Of a stretch of 64,000 nucleotides of DNA, positions 22,373 to 30,235 are shown one piece after another. The notes beneath the pieces are model-generated. The model saw only the letters and a list, made by a program, of their open reading frames with translations, searched no databases and was not told the origin of the DNA. Origin of the DNA: a virus. The DNA lies in IMG/VR virus record IMGVR_UViG_3300009551_000005, positions 36,494 to 100,493 of that record; one strand, 5' to 3'. A program made the translations under genes and the position numbers. Position 1 is the first letter of the stretch, and each line of letters begins with the position of its first letter.

Positions 22373-22938
22373 TAGCGACTCCTCGTGAAGCACGCTTCGC
22401 GGAACATCGCGAGAAGGACTGCGGCGGTGGATTGGGCGAGCGGTTCGAGCTTCTCCGTCGGCTTCTTCAACCCGGGGTGCTGATAGGTCCAAGGTTCGGC
22501 AGTGACCATGAGAGTCAGAACCGGCGAAGTGACCGGGTTCACCCAATGCCATCCGTTCGGTTCCGTCATCTCGTAGCTCGAACCCTCGGGCAGACGGAGC
22601 ACCATCACAGTTTCCGCCGGGTCGCTGGAGTCACGTGAAGTGCCAACGCCCATCTCGTAGACGCCCGAAGCCTGGATGATCTTCACTGCGCTCGGCCAGG
22701 GGTGCGGGTGGTAGAGCGGCGTGCCACACGGATGGATGCGGTGGAGGTAGAGGCGAAGCGAACCGTGTTTCGGATGCTTCACGCTTCGCCAGAGCCGTTC
22801 GACGCGCGGCTTGTCGTAGTCCACGTCCAGCGACGTCCAGTCCGAGGGATCGTCGCAGATGAACGGGAGCGCGCTTTCGAAGTCTTCAAGCGCTGCGAGG
22901 AGCTCCCCTTTCCTGTATGTCCTTTTCTCTTCAGCCAT
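22372..22938 (-). CDS. Cupin-like minus-strand protein
   Basis: 188 residues. Central Tyr-His-Pro-His-Pro-Trp-Pro-Ser-Ala at about 89-97, Tyr-Glu-Met-Gly-Val-Gly, Leu-Pro-Glu-Gly-Ser-Ser-Tyr and Trp-His-Trp-Val-Asn-Pro at about 133-140 give a His...His...Pro-x-Gly...His arrangement like a cupin metal-binding barrel. First gene of the minus-strand pair; ATG 8 nt after GGCATC, which touches palindrome copy 4. Substrate unknown; the cupin call is by pattern. Confidence 0.5.
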   Translation of the reverse strand: MAEEKRTYRKGELLAALEDFESALPFICDDPSDWTSLDVDYDKPRVERLWRSVKHPKHGSLRLYLHRIHPCGTPLYHPHPWPSAVKIIQASGVYEMGVGTSRDSSDPAETVMVLRLPEGSSYEMTEPNGWHWVNPVTSPVLTLMVTAEPWTYQHPGLKKPTEKLEPLAQSTAAVLLAMFREACFTRSR

Positions 22939-22946
22939 GGCGCCGC

Positions 22947-22952
22947 GATGCC
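22947..22952 (-). promoter_or_regulatory. GGCATC start element (class B)
   Basis: GGCATC on the minus strand, 8 nt before ATG 22938, adjacent to palindrome copy 4 exactly as in copy 1. Confidence 0.48.
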
Positions 22953-22953
22953 G

Positions 22954-22977
22954 CCGTCGGTGATCGATCACCGACGG
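22954..22977. repeat. Palindrome copy 4 (intergenic, divergent)
   Basis: Perfect 24-bp copy between the divergent starts at 22938 (minus) and 22997 (plus). GGCATC lies 1 nt to its left on the minus strand and TGCTAGCCT begins 3 nt to its right, so one site touches two promoters. Confidence 0.92.
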
Positions 22978-22983
22978 CGCTGC

Positions 22984-22989
22984 TAGCCT
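22984..22989 (+). promoter_or_regulatory. Leaderless promoter TGCTAGCCT (class A)
   Basis: TGC-TAGCCT with 7 nt to ATG 22997; 6 nt separate it from palindrome copy 4. Confidence 0.55.
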
Positions 22990-22996
22990 CCTGCGC

Positions 22997-24904
22997 ATGG
23001 CCAACGGCGTCGGCGCTCTCACTCCCCAGGACCTCCTCGCTGCGTGGCAGTCGGGGGCCGATGAGGGCTACACGCAGCCGCTCATCGCTGCCGGTGACGG
23101 CCAAGGCCTCGAGGTCTTCTCGCAGGCGGCCGTGCAGCTCGCGCGCGTCAGCCAGTGCTCGGACAACACGTTCGGCTCGTTCTACATCCTGCCCTGGAGC
23201 GGTCAGACCGCGCCGTCGGCAGGGGGAGCGCAGCAGGCGACGGTGACCATCACCGTCACGAGAAACCTCAGGCTCGACGTTCCGCTCGTTCTCCCCGCCG
23301 GCGCGTTCGTCGAGGAAGTGGCGTTCGACTGGGGTCCCACCGGCGCTGTGCCGGTGCAGACCGGGCGACGTTTCCAGCTCCTTTCGAACGTCGTGTTCTT
23401 CAGCGGTGACAGCGGCCCTTACAACGTGATCGCGCAGGCTGAGAAACCGGGGTGGGGCTACAACAACCCGCAACCCGGCTCCATCTCACTCGTCGACCAG
23501 CCGGGCAGCGGCTACGAGAACACGCTCGCATCGGTGACGTTTGACCCGGGCTCCGGTCCACCGACTCCGCGCTCGCTCTCCGCGCTCCTCATCTCCGCGC
23601 CGCAGCCGGACATGTTCGTGCTCGAACACGTGGGCCAGTACGTCGCGTTCACCGCCGGCGCGAACGTCGGGCAGGTGGCCAGGATCTCCGCGGTACAGCC
23701 CCCGGTGCCGCCGACATCGGGAACCACCGCGGTCCTCGACTCCATTCTCTGTTTCGAGTGCACGACGTTCTCTGGCCCCTTCTTCGCCGGCGAGCTCGCG
23801 ACCTTCAAGAGCGGCGGCGTGACGGTGGGTTCGGGCACTGTGCTCGCCAGCGCAGTGAACCCCGCAAGCGGAAACCTCCGCACCGTCGTGCATCTCTCCT
23901 TCGACAGCGGCTTTGCCGCCGGTGTCACCTGCACCGGCGTATCCTCCGCGCTCTCGGCGACGCTGACGCGTTTCCTCTACCGCCCGAGCTTCACCGCAGA
24001 GGCGCCGTCGGGTGGCGCGGGAGGAGCCTCGTGGAAGGTCCTCGACTGGGCGGCAGATCTCGGGGTCGAGGTGACCAACGCCGCGCAGCCCTCCGGCGGA
24101 AGGCTCGGAGTGCTCGACGAGCTCGGGAGAGAGCGCGGAGTGCCGCGCGCGGGAGGCGAAGGAGACATCCCCTATGCGAAGCGCGTCCACGCTGCGCCGG
24201 ACAAGGGGAGCACGAACGCGCTGAAGCGCGCGTTGAACAAGCTCCTCGGCCCGGGCTCGCAGTGGTGCCTTCGTGAGGTGGGCACCGCGCTCCTCCCCGG
24301 CATGTTCTACGACGGCGGGCTCGAGACTCCTTCGTCGACGCCCGGGCGTGGAGAGAACGACTGCTACGACGTCGACACTGTGAGCTGGAGCGGCGGCGTC
24401 TACGTCGGCACGTTCAAGTTTCAGGAGCCGTGTGTCTACGTTGACGCGAGCGGAAACCAGCGGATCTTCGGGTACGTCGGATCGACCGTGGGAGGGCTCA
24501 CGATGATCCGCCGGCAGACGACGCAGGGCGCGTTTCCCGCAACGTCTTCGCCGACCGACAGGGTCAAAGGTCTCATCTCCGGCGCGACCTATCAGCCGCT
24601 CGCGAACCCGGTTCAGAGTCCGAGTTTCACCGCGCGGCGCTTCCGCATGGTCATGAACTACGCGGAGTTTCGCGCGTTCTTTCTCGTGGGCCTGCCGCCA
24701 TCGAACGCCGGCGAGTTCGGTTTCGCGTACGACTCGGGCACCTCCAACGCGTATGACCTGACAGGCACCGTCTACCCGACCTTCTACGACGGCTACCCCG
24801 TGGACTTCGCGGAGGAGTGCATGGCCGTATGGAACACGATGAACGCCACGAAGGATGGCGGCGTCGGGTTCGACCTGTACCTGGAACCCGGCCCCTGCTC
24901 CTGA
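22997..24904 (+). CDS. Large baseplate wedge protein
   Basis: 635 residues between the J-like and fibre genes. N-terminal helix pair (Trp-Gln-Ser-Gly-Ala-Asp-Glu), then long beta-rich parts, then at about 340-430 a segment with Leu-Asp-Glu-Leu-Gly-Arg-Glu-Arg-Gly and Gly-Glu-Gly-Asp-Ile-Pro-Tyr-Ala-Lys-Arg-Val that resembles the tail P2 I/baseplate wedge class. C-terminus ends in a Tyr-Leu-Glu-Pro strand. Probable gpI or gp7 counterpart. Confidence 0.55.
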   Translation: MANGVGALTPQDLLAAWQSGADEGYTQPLIAAGDGQGLEVFSQAAVQLARVSQCSDNTFGSFYILPWSGQTAPSAGGAQQATVTITVTRNLRLDVPLVLPAGAFVEEVAFDWGPTGAVPVQTGRRFQLLSNVVFFSGDSGPYNVIAQAEKPGWGYNNPQPGSISLVDQPGSGYENTLASVTFDPGSGPPTPRSLSALLISAPQPDMFVLEHVGQYVAFTAGANVGQVARISAVQPPVPPTSGTTAVLDSILCFECTTFSGPFFAGELATFKSGGVTVGSGTVLASAVNPASGNLRTVVHLSFDSGFAAGVTCTGVSSALSATLTRFLYRPSFTAEAPSGGAGGASWKVLDWAADLGVEVTNAAQPSGGRLGVLDELGRERGVPRAGGEGDIPYAKRVHAAPDKGSTNALKRALNKLLGPGSQWCLREVGTALLPGMFYDGGLETPSSTPGRGENDCYDVDTVSWSGGVYVGTFKFQEPCVYVDASGNQRIFGYVGSTVGGLTMIRRQTTQGAFPATSSPTDRVKGLISGATYQPLANPVQSPSFTARRFRMVMNYAEFRAFFLVGLPPSNAGEFGFAYDSGTSNAYDLTGTVYPTFYDGYPVDFAEECMAVWNTMNATKDGGVGFDLYLEPGPCS

Positions 24905-24910
24905 TACGTC
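24905..24910 (+). promoter_or_regulatory. Leaderless promoter TGATACGTC (class A)
   Basis: TGA (stop of previous gene) then TACGTC exactly 6 nt before ATG 24917; last position is C instead of T. Confidence 0.38.
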
Positions 24911-24916
24911 TACCGC

Positions 24917-26632
24917 ATGCCCGGTGGCGGAAAAGCGATCGTCATTCAGACGCAGGAACGGGCGGTCTCGCCCGACATCAACAGGGCCCAGATCTTTGGC
25001 CAGTGGCAACTCGCCGAGGTCCTCCGTGGCCTCATGGACGTCACCACGACCGATGACTTCGACGCCGGCGGCAACGCTGCGAGCTCGCTCTCGATGGGCA
25101 CGCCGATGCGCGCGGAGATCTTCTCCGGCCTCGAAGTTCGTCCGCAGACAGGTGCGGGAGTCCTCGACCTTCAGGTGACGCCCGGCGTGGCGACGTGCGT
25201 TGCGCCCGACGGTGACACCGACGCTTCGGTGAACAAGGTCGTCTCCGATCCCGGCATCAATGTGAACGGGCTGCTCCAGATGACGGCCAACTCGTCGGGT
25301 TCGACGAGGATCGATGTCATCGAGGTGCAGTTCGCGCAGCTCGTCCTCACGACCGACAACCGCGACATCTTCAACCCGGCGACGGGTCTCTTCACCGCGA
25401 CCAACGTCACGAAGAGCACGCAGGGCTATCTCACCGCGCTCTCCGGCACGCTCGTCTCCGGCAACGGACCGCCATGCATCCGCGTGCGTGCGGGCACGCC
25501 CGGCGGCGGGCTTCCTGCGAACCAGAGCGGCTGGACCCCCATCGCCGTCGCCTTCGTGCCCAACGGCGCGGTGCAGTGCGATGACATGGACTTCTGGGAC
25601 GTGCGCCCGCTGGTCTCTGACCGGCAGTTCAACCTGACCGACACGAGCTCGATGTCGTACATGAAGCGCTTCATTGGGAGCGCGAACGACCAGGACTCCG
25701 GCGGTCACACGTACGTGACGGGCATCGCAGAAGCGACGTTTGGCGCGCGGCGCGTCGGTGGAAACCTGCTCACTGGATGTCCCAGCGTCGACACGCTGCC
25801 GACGGCGAACTTCGACGCGCAGCTCGCGCGCGACCAAGACGGCGGGTCGCTCCCGTCTTCAGGCCTCTGGTACCTCTACCTGCTCTTTCCGGGAAACCTT
25901 CCGCGGTGGGCGCGCTACACGCGCAGCGCTCCGCGCGTCCCGCGTTCGCCGCGCGGGATTCCGGTCGTGTCGGGCACCGCACCGCAGCACGTGACCGGCA
26001 AGCCGTCTTCTGCGATCAACCTCCCCGCCGCATGCGGGCTCGGGGGTAGCACTCAGAACGGCGTCTGCATCATGTCCAGCGTCACGTCCTCGAGCACGCC
26101 TCACGGCGGCTCGGCGGATGGGCAGAGATTCTTTCCGTCGATCGTCCAGAGCTTCGGCGCGGCGACGAGCTCTCTCGACACGTGCACGTGGAACCTTGTC
26201 GATGGGACCACGCATCCGCCCAACGCCCGGTCGATCCTCGTGTCGCTCACGATGACCATCAGGTTCACGGGCACGGGCGCGGCGTACACGCACACGGGCG
26301 TGGGCGGCACGCCTCCCAATCCGGTCCAGATGGGAACCGTGGCGACGGCTCCAGGCGCTCCCGGCGCAATCAACCAGATCGCGAACGTGTTCCCGAGCTC
26401 GAAGATGATCTCGATCATCGCCACGGCCGGCTTCTACGACGTCCAGGTGGTGACCGAGACGCTCGAGATCCCGCTCTTCCCGGTCTATCCGGCGTCGGTA
26501 GCGAACCAGACTCGGAAGATCCAGTGGAAGCCGAACTTCAACACCAACTTCCTCCTGATCTCAGGCTCGAGCTCCCCATCCCTTCAGGGGACTCCTCAGA
26601 TGCAAGTCGTTGGCTGGACGATGCACGACTGA
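24917..26632 (+). CDS. Tail fibre/receptor-binding candidate
   Basis: 571 residues, last large gene of the baseplate block. N-terminal helix region (about 15-50), then extended beta-strand sequence rich in Thr, Gly, Ser and Asn, with a C-terminal domain Asn-Phe-Leu-Leu-Ile-Ser-Gly-Ser-Ser-Ser. Start Met-Pro-Gly-Gly-Gly is shared with the gp25-like protein. Composition and position suggest a fibre or appendage; no enzymatic motif seen. Confidence 0.55.
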   Translation: MPGGGKAIVIQTQERAVSPDINRAQIFGQWQLAEVLRGLMDVTTTDDFDAGGNAASSLSMGTPMRAEIFSGLEVRPQTGAGVLDLQVTPGVATCVAPDGDTDASVNKVVSDPGINVNGLLQMTANSSGSTRIDVIEVQFAQLVLTTDNRDIFNPATGLFTATNVTKSTQGYLTALSGTLVSGNGPPCIRVRAGTPGGGLPANQSGWTPIAVAFVPNGAVQCDDMDFWDVRPLVSDRQFNLTDTSSMSYMKRFIGSANDQDSGGHTYVTGIAEATFGARRVGGNLLTGCPSVDTLPTANFDAQLARDQDGGSLPSSGLWYLYLLFPGNLPRWARYTRSAPRVPRSPRGIPVVSGTAPQHVTGKPSSAINLPAACGLGGSTQNGVCIMSSVTSSSTPHGGSADGQRFFPSIVQSFGAATSSLDTCTWNLVDGTTHPPNARSILVSLTMTIRFTGTGAAYTHTGVGGTPPNPVQMGTVATAPGAPGAINQIANVFPSSKMISIIATAGFYDVQVVTETLEIPLFPVYPASVANQTRKIQWKPNFNTNFLLISGSSSPSLQGTPQMQVVGWTMHD

Positions 26633-26644
26633 TAGCTCGGCTGT

Positions 26645-26650
26645 TACATT
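26645..26650 (+). promoter_or_regulatory. Leaderless promoter TGTTACATT (class A)
   Basis: TGT-TACATT with 7 nt to ATG 26658. Confidence 0.5.
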
Positions 26651-26657
26651 CCGGGAC

Positions 26658-27146
26658 ATGGCTACTCCCGAGGAGATTGGACAGGAGCTCGTAAAGCACG
26701 GCATCGCCGCGGTAGTTGCCGGCGTGACCGCGCTCTTCGTCTCCGGCAAGTCGCTCCTCAAGCGTCACAAGGAGCACGGCGAAACCATCGCCAAGCACAC
26801 GCAGTCCCTCGGGGACGTGGACGTGAAGCTCGTCGCGCTCGGACAGGCTGTCGCGACGATCACCGCGAACGTCGACGCCAAGGTCGCAGCGCTTCGCAAA
26901 GACGTCGACTCCGATCTCGACGTCTTCGACGAGAAGCTCAAGAAGCATTGCGAGAAGATCGACGTCGACGTGCGCGCATTGCACGACAAGATCCACGGCG
27001 TGCGAGAGAGCTCCCACGACTTGGCAGACCGCGCGGAGGTCGCGCGTGTCATGACGGAGGTGACGGAGAGATGCCTGGAGATCGCGAAAGACACAGCGGA
27101 GCTCAGGGGGATGGTCGAGATGATGGTTTCCGTGCGGAAGCGGTGA
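26658..27146 (+). CDS. Membrane-anchored coiled-coil protein
   Basis: 162 residues. Hydrophobic segment at about 14-31 followed by basic Lys-Ser-Leu-Leu-Lys-Arg-His-Lys, then coiled coil from about 40 to the end. Layout is like an inner-membrane spanin or a single-pass holin. Start chosen at the ATG behind TACATT rather than at an upstream TTG. Its stop overlaps the next gene (GTGA). Confidence 0.58.
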   Translation: MATPEEIGQELVKHGIAAVVAGVTALFVSGKSLLKRHKEHGETIAKHTQSLGDVDVKLVALGQAVATITANVDAKVAALRKDVDSDLDVFDEKLKKHCEKIDVDVRALHDKIHGVRESSHDLADRAEVARVMTEVTERCLEIAKDTAELRGMVEMMVSVRKR

Positions 27147-27277
27147 CCGAGCCCGACTCGCTCCAGATGGCGAAGCGGAAGTTCGACCTCGTGACTCGAG
27201 ACATCAAGGAGTCGCAGCGCCTCGCGAAGACGCGTCTGCGCGCCATCCTCGCGTCCACGGGCACGGACCGTCGGTGA
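27143..27277 (+). CDS. 44-residue basic protein ended by the palindrome
   Basis: GTG start overlaps the preceding TGA. Lys/Arg-rich helix. The last codons CGT CGG TGA lie inside palindrome copy 5, so the repeat supplies both the final Arg-Arg and the stop codon. Function unknown. Confidence 0.5.
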   Translation: MTEPDSLQMAKRKFDLVTRDIKESQRLAKTRLRAILASTGTDRR

Positions 27278-27291
27278 TCGATCACCGACGG
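27268..27291. repeat. Palindrome copy 5 (gene end/intergenic)
   Basis: Perfect 24-bp copy. Contains the stop of the 27143 gene and lies 6 nt before TAGGCT of the holin-like gene. Confidence 0.92.
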
Positions 27292-27297
27292 CGCTGC

Positions 27298-27303
27298 TAG
27301 GCT
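27298..27303 (+). promoter_or_regulatory. Extended -10 element TGCTAGGCT
   Basis: TGC-TAGGCT behind palindrome copy 5. The gene starts 31 nt downstream with its own ribosome site (CAGGAG), so a leadered mRNA. Confidence 0.5.
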
Positions 27304-27334
27304 CATCCGGGAGACCTCAACAGGAGCCCGGACA

Positions 27335-27664
27335 ATGCCCGACGAAGCCAAGACCGAACCGACCAAGATCGACGCGCCGAAGGAGATGGCCAAAGTCATC
27401 GTCGCCGGCGACCCGCCTGCCAGCACCACGTCTCTTCAAGGCACGAGCGCAGGCTTCGCCACGCGGCAGTTCGCGATCACCGCGCTCTGCGTCGCCGGCG
27501 GGTTCCTCGGCTTCTTCCTCGGCAAGGTGACGTGGGAGCAGGTGACCACGTTCGTGCCGATGGTCGCCGGCGCGTACATCGGCGCGCACGCGATCGTGGA
27601 TGGCGTCGCGCGCCACGCGCTCGGCAAGGTCCTCGTCTCGCACAACGAGAACCGGGGCGAGTGA
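27335..27664 (+). CDS. Holin-like membrane protein
   Basis: 109 residues. Hydrophilic Lys/Pro-rich N-terminus (1-40), two membrane segments (about 46-65 and 72-90) joined by a short turn, and a charged end. This is the layout of class II holins; last gene of the late block. The endolysin candidate is far away at 4126, so the call rests on topology only. Confidence 0.5.
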   Translation: MPDEAKTEPTKIDAPKEMAKVIVAGDPPASTTSLQGTSAGFATRQFAITALCVAGGFLGFFLGKVTWEQVTTFVPMVAGAYIGAHAIVDGVARHALGKVLVSHNENRGE

Positions 27665-27834
27665 GCCCGCGCTCCCCCTTCCCCTTTACCCCTACCCCCT
27701 GATCTTCTTTTTCTAGATCTGATCTTTCGATCCCGGGAGGGAGAGAAAAGCAGAGCAATGCCGCTCTTAGATCTCGAATAACGGATCTTAGGTTGGGGGT
27801 TGCAGGGGGAAGGGGACGCGGCATCGCGCGAGCC
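27665..27834. other. Boundary region with long inverted repeat
   Basis: 170 nt without a gene between late and replication blocks. A C-rich tract (27667-27701, runs of CCCC/TTCCCC) faces a G-rich tract (27790-27817, GGTTGGGGG and AGGGGGAAGGGG), so the strand can fold into a long imperfect hairpin. Between them is an AT-richer stretch with five or six GATC/AGATCT words. Could be a bidirectional terminator or a replication start; the class B element of the helicase gene is at its right edge. Confidence 0.4.
27820..27825 (+). promoter_or_regulatory. GGCATC start element (class B)
   Basis: GGCATC with 9 nt to ATG 27835; no ribosome site between. Confidence 0.52.
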
Positions 27835-29382
27835 ATGCCGGCGAAGCTCATCATCGACAACCGCGTGCGCGTCTTGGCGTCCGAGCTCACACCGGGCGCG
27901 GTGGAGCGGCTGAAGACCGCGTTCGAGCACGAGAATCATCACCGCAGAGCGCTCGAGCGGATGAATGTCCCGACGTACGGGGAGCCGCACACGATCGTGA
28001 CGTGGGAGGCGTGTTCGCCGGCGGGCAGCGGGTGGTGCGCGAGGAAGAGGAACTACAAGCAACCCGACCTTCATCTGACCTTTCCCCGCGGCGCTCTTGG
28101 ACGCGTGCGTGAGTGCCTTGCCAACGAAGGCGTGGACTGGACCATCGAGGACCGCCGGACGCTCGGAAAGCCGCTCACGGGCTCGTTGCCTGAGCCTTCC
28201 GTGGAGCTGCGTGGGTATCAGGAGGAGATGGTTCAGGCGATGCTCGAGCGCCAGAACTGCATCGTCCGCGGCGGAACGGGGTGCGGGAAGACGGAAGGAG
28301 GGCTCGCGTTTCTTCAGCGCGCAGACGTGCGCGGGCTCGTCATCGTCTGGAGCAGTGCTCTTTTCGAGCAGTGGGTGAGACGCATCCAGAAGACGTTTGG
28401 CGTGCCGAAGAGCGCCGTCGGCATCATTCGCGGCAAGGTGCGGAAGATCGGAACCGTCACCGTGGCCATGCAGCAGACGCTCTCGCGCATGGCGGAGAGC
28501 GGAGAGATCGAACAGTACGCGGACACGTTCGGCGCGGTGCTCGTCGACGAGGTTCAAAAGTTCGCGGCGCCGTCGCTCATCGACGCGATCGATTCGTGGC
28601 GCGCGCGGTGGCGCATCGGCATATCCGCGGACGAGCGGAGGAAGGACCAGAAGGAGTTTCTCATCTACGACCTCTTCGGCGAGGTGGCCTACGAGATCAC
28701 GCGCGAGGAGCTCCTCAAGATGGGGCACATCGTGAACGTGGAAGTGAGAGTCATCCCCACGAACTTCCGCGCGGATTGGTACGGCGTGGCCAACGAGGAT
28801 GAGCCGGACCGCGAGGTTGACTTCGACCGGCTGCTCAACGAGATGCGAGCCGACGAAGACAGGAATGCGCTCATCGTGAACGCGGCGCGCGATGAGGTCC
28901 GCGAGGAGATCGTGACGATCGTCATGACGCGCCGGCGCGAGCACTGCCTTCTCCTCGAGGCCGCGCTCAACGGGTACGGGTTGAGGACAGGGCTCATGAT
29001 CGGAGGCGATGACTTCCGGCCGGCGTTTCACAAGACGCAGGCGGACATCGACGCCGGCAAGTGCCTCTGCGCCGTCGGCACCATCGAGGCGATCGGGACG
29101 GGCATCGATATGCCGGTGGCTAAGGCTGCGGTCGTGGGCTCACCGCTCATGGGCAACAAGCAACTCGCCAACCAGGTATGGGGGCGGTTCTGTCGGAAGG
29201 TCGAAGGGCTCGGAGGAGGGAGGCTCTATCTCCTCTGGGACCAGCACGTGTATCCGAAGCACCTCGCCAACGCGCTCGCGTGGTTCCCCAAAGTGCTTGT
29301 GTGGGACGGAGATGATTGGGTCGACGGGCGTAACTTCCAGAAAGCTTGGAGACGCGAGCAGAGTGGACTGGGCGCGGCATAG
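27835..29382 (+). CDS. SF2 DNA helicase (UvsW/ResIII type)
   Basis: 515 residues. N-terminal domain (1-120) with a UvsW-like beta fold; Walker A Gly-Gly-Thr-Gly-Cys-Gly-Lys-Thr at about 145-152; motif II Asp-Glu-Val-Gln at about 237-240 (DEVQ in place of DEAH); motif VI Gln-Val-Trp-Gly-Arg-Phe-Cys-Arg-Lys at about 447-455. Role: branch migration or fork remodelling in phage replication. First gene of the replication block, under a GGCATC element. Upstream in-frame codons exist but would start inside the G-rich boundary repeat. Confidence 0.82.
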   Translation: MPAKLIIDNRVRVLASELTPGAVERLKTAFEHENHHRRALERMNVPTYGEPHTIVTWEACSPAGSGWCARKRNYKQPDLHLTFPRGALGRVRECLANEGVDWTIEDRRTLGKPLTGSLPEPSVELRGYQEEMVQAMLERQNCIVRGGTGCGKTEGGLAFLQRADVRGLVIVWSSALFEQWVRRIQKTFGVPKSAVGIIRGKVRKIGTVTVAMQQTLSRMAESGEIEQYADTFGAVLVDEVQKFAAPSLIDAIDSWRARWRIGISADERRKDQKEFLIYDLFGEVAYEITREELLKMGHIVNVEVRVIPTNFRADWYGVANEDEPDREVDFDRLLNEMRADEDRNALIVNAARDEVREEIVTIVMTRRREHCLLLEAALNGYGLRTGLMIGGDDFRPAFHKTQADIDAGKCLCAVGTIEAIGTGIDMPVAKAAVVGSPLMGNKQLANQVWGRFCRKVEGLGGGRLYLLWDQHVYPKHLANALAWFPKVLVWDGDDWVDGRNFQKAWRREQSGLGAA

Positions 29383-29406
29383 GGCTCGGCTCGGAGGAAC
29401 GAGCAC

Positions 29407-30231
29407 ATGCCGAGAGCGAGAGGTGGGGTTCAGGAGAAGACGGCGGCCGTTGGTGATCGATCACCGACGGTGCCCGCGCCGACGGTTGGACCGGGCGGTG
29501 TTGTCACCGTGAAGTGCCCCGACTGCGGGGTCGACCAGTCCCTCGGAGCGCTGACCAAGGAGGGCGGGTGCCGGATGTGTGAGGCGCCCATGCTCAAGTT
29601 CTTTCCGGCGGAGGCGCGAACGCAGCAGCTTCCCGGAACGGAGACGCCGCCGGCGACGGAATCTCCCAAGACTCCCCCGCTCCCCGGCGCAGAGCCGAGA
29701 CCTGGCGATCCGACGTGCGAGGAGTGCGGCGCGCGTCTCACCATCGCCGGTGACAAGAAGTTCTGTCCCGACATCTCGATCAAGCCCCACAAGTCGAGTC
29801 AGATCGTGGCCGCCGGCGATGCTCCGTTTTCCATCAAGCCGTCACCGGCGACGCAGGCTGCGGTGAAGGAGATCGTGAACGAAACGGTCCTCAAGCGCGA
29901 GAATGCGTGGCGCGAGACGATGCCCGGGGCAGAGAACATGAAGCCTTGGGACCCTCCGACCGTCAGCGTGGATACAGGCGCTAACCCCACAACGGTTCAC
30001 GTGAACGGTGCACCACCGTCGTCCCGTGTCGAGGTCGGTGAGATGGCGTTCGCGCCGCAGCAGTATCACTCGTTCCGCGTGGGTCCGTTCTCCATGACCG
30101 GGCCGGTGGGCACCGAGCGCAAGATGCTTGCGCATCTGCACGAGCTCCAGTCGGAGGAGTTCGATCGGCAGCTCGTCGCTTACCAAGCATTCATGTCGAA
30201 GCTCTACGGCGACAAGGGCAAGCGCGGGTAG
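29407..30231 (+). CDS. Two-zinc-ribbon protein carrying a palindrome insert
   Basis: 274 residues. N-terminus Met-Pro-Arg-Ala-Arg-Gly, then the palindrome-coded Val-Gly-Asp-Arg-Ser-Pro-Thr at 15-21. Cys-Pro-Asp-Cys at about 37-40 pairs with Cys-Arg-Met-Cys at 55-58, and Cys-Glu-Glu-Cys at about 103-106 with a later Cys; Pro/Thr-rich linker between. C-terminal half is mixed alpha/beta. Not recognised; nucleic-acid binding is plausible. Confidence 0.62.
   Translation: MPRARGGVQEKTAAVGDRSPTVPAPTVGPGGVVTVKCPDCGVDQSLGALTKEGGCRMCEAPMLKFFPAEARTQQLPGTETPPATESPKTPPLPGAEPRPGDPTCEECGARLTIAGDKKFCPDISIKPHKSSQIVAAGDAPFSIKPSPATQAAVKEIVNETVLKRENAWRETMPGAENMKPWDPPTVSVDTGANPTTVHVNGAPPSSRVEVGEMAFAPQQYHSFRVGPFSMTGPVGTERKMLAHLHELQSEEFDRQLVAYQAFMSKLYGDKGKRG
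29447..29470. repeat. Palindrome copy 6 (coding)
   Basis: One mismatch in the left arm (T at 29451). In frame as V-G-D-R-S-P-T, residues 15-21 of the zinc-ribbon protein. Confidence 0.9.
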
Positions 30232-30235
30232 GCCG

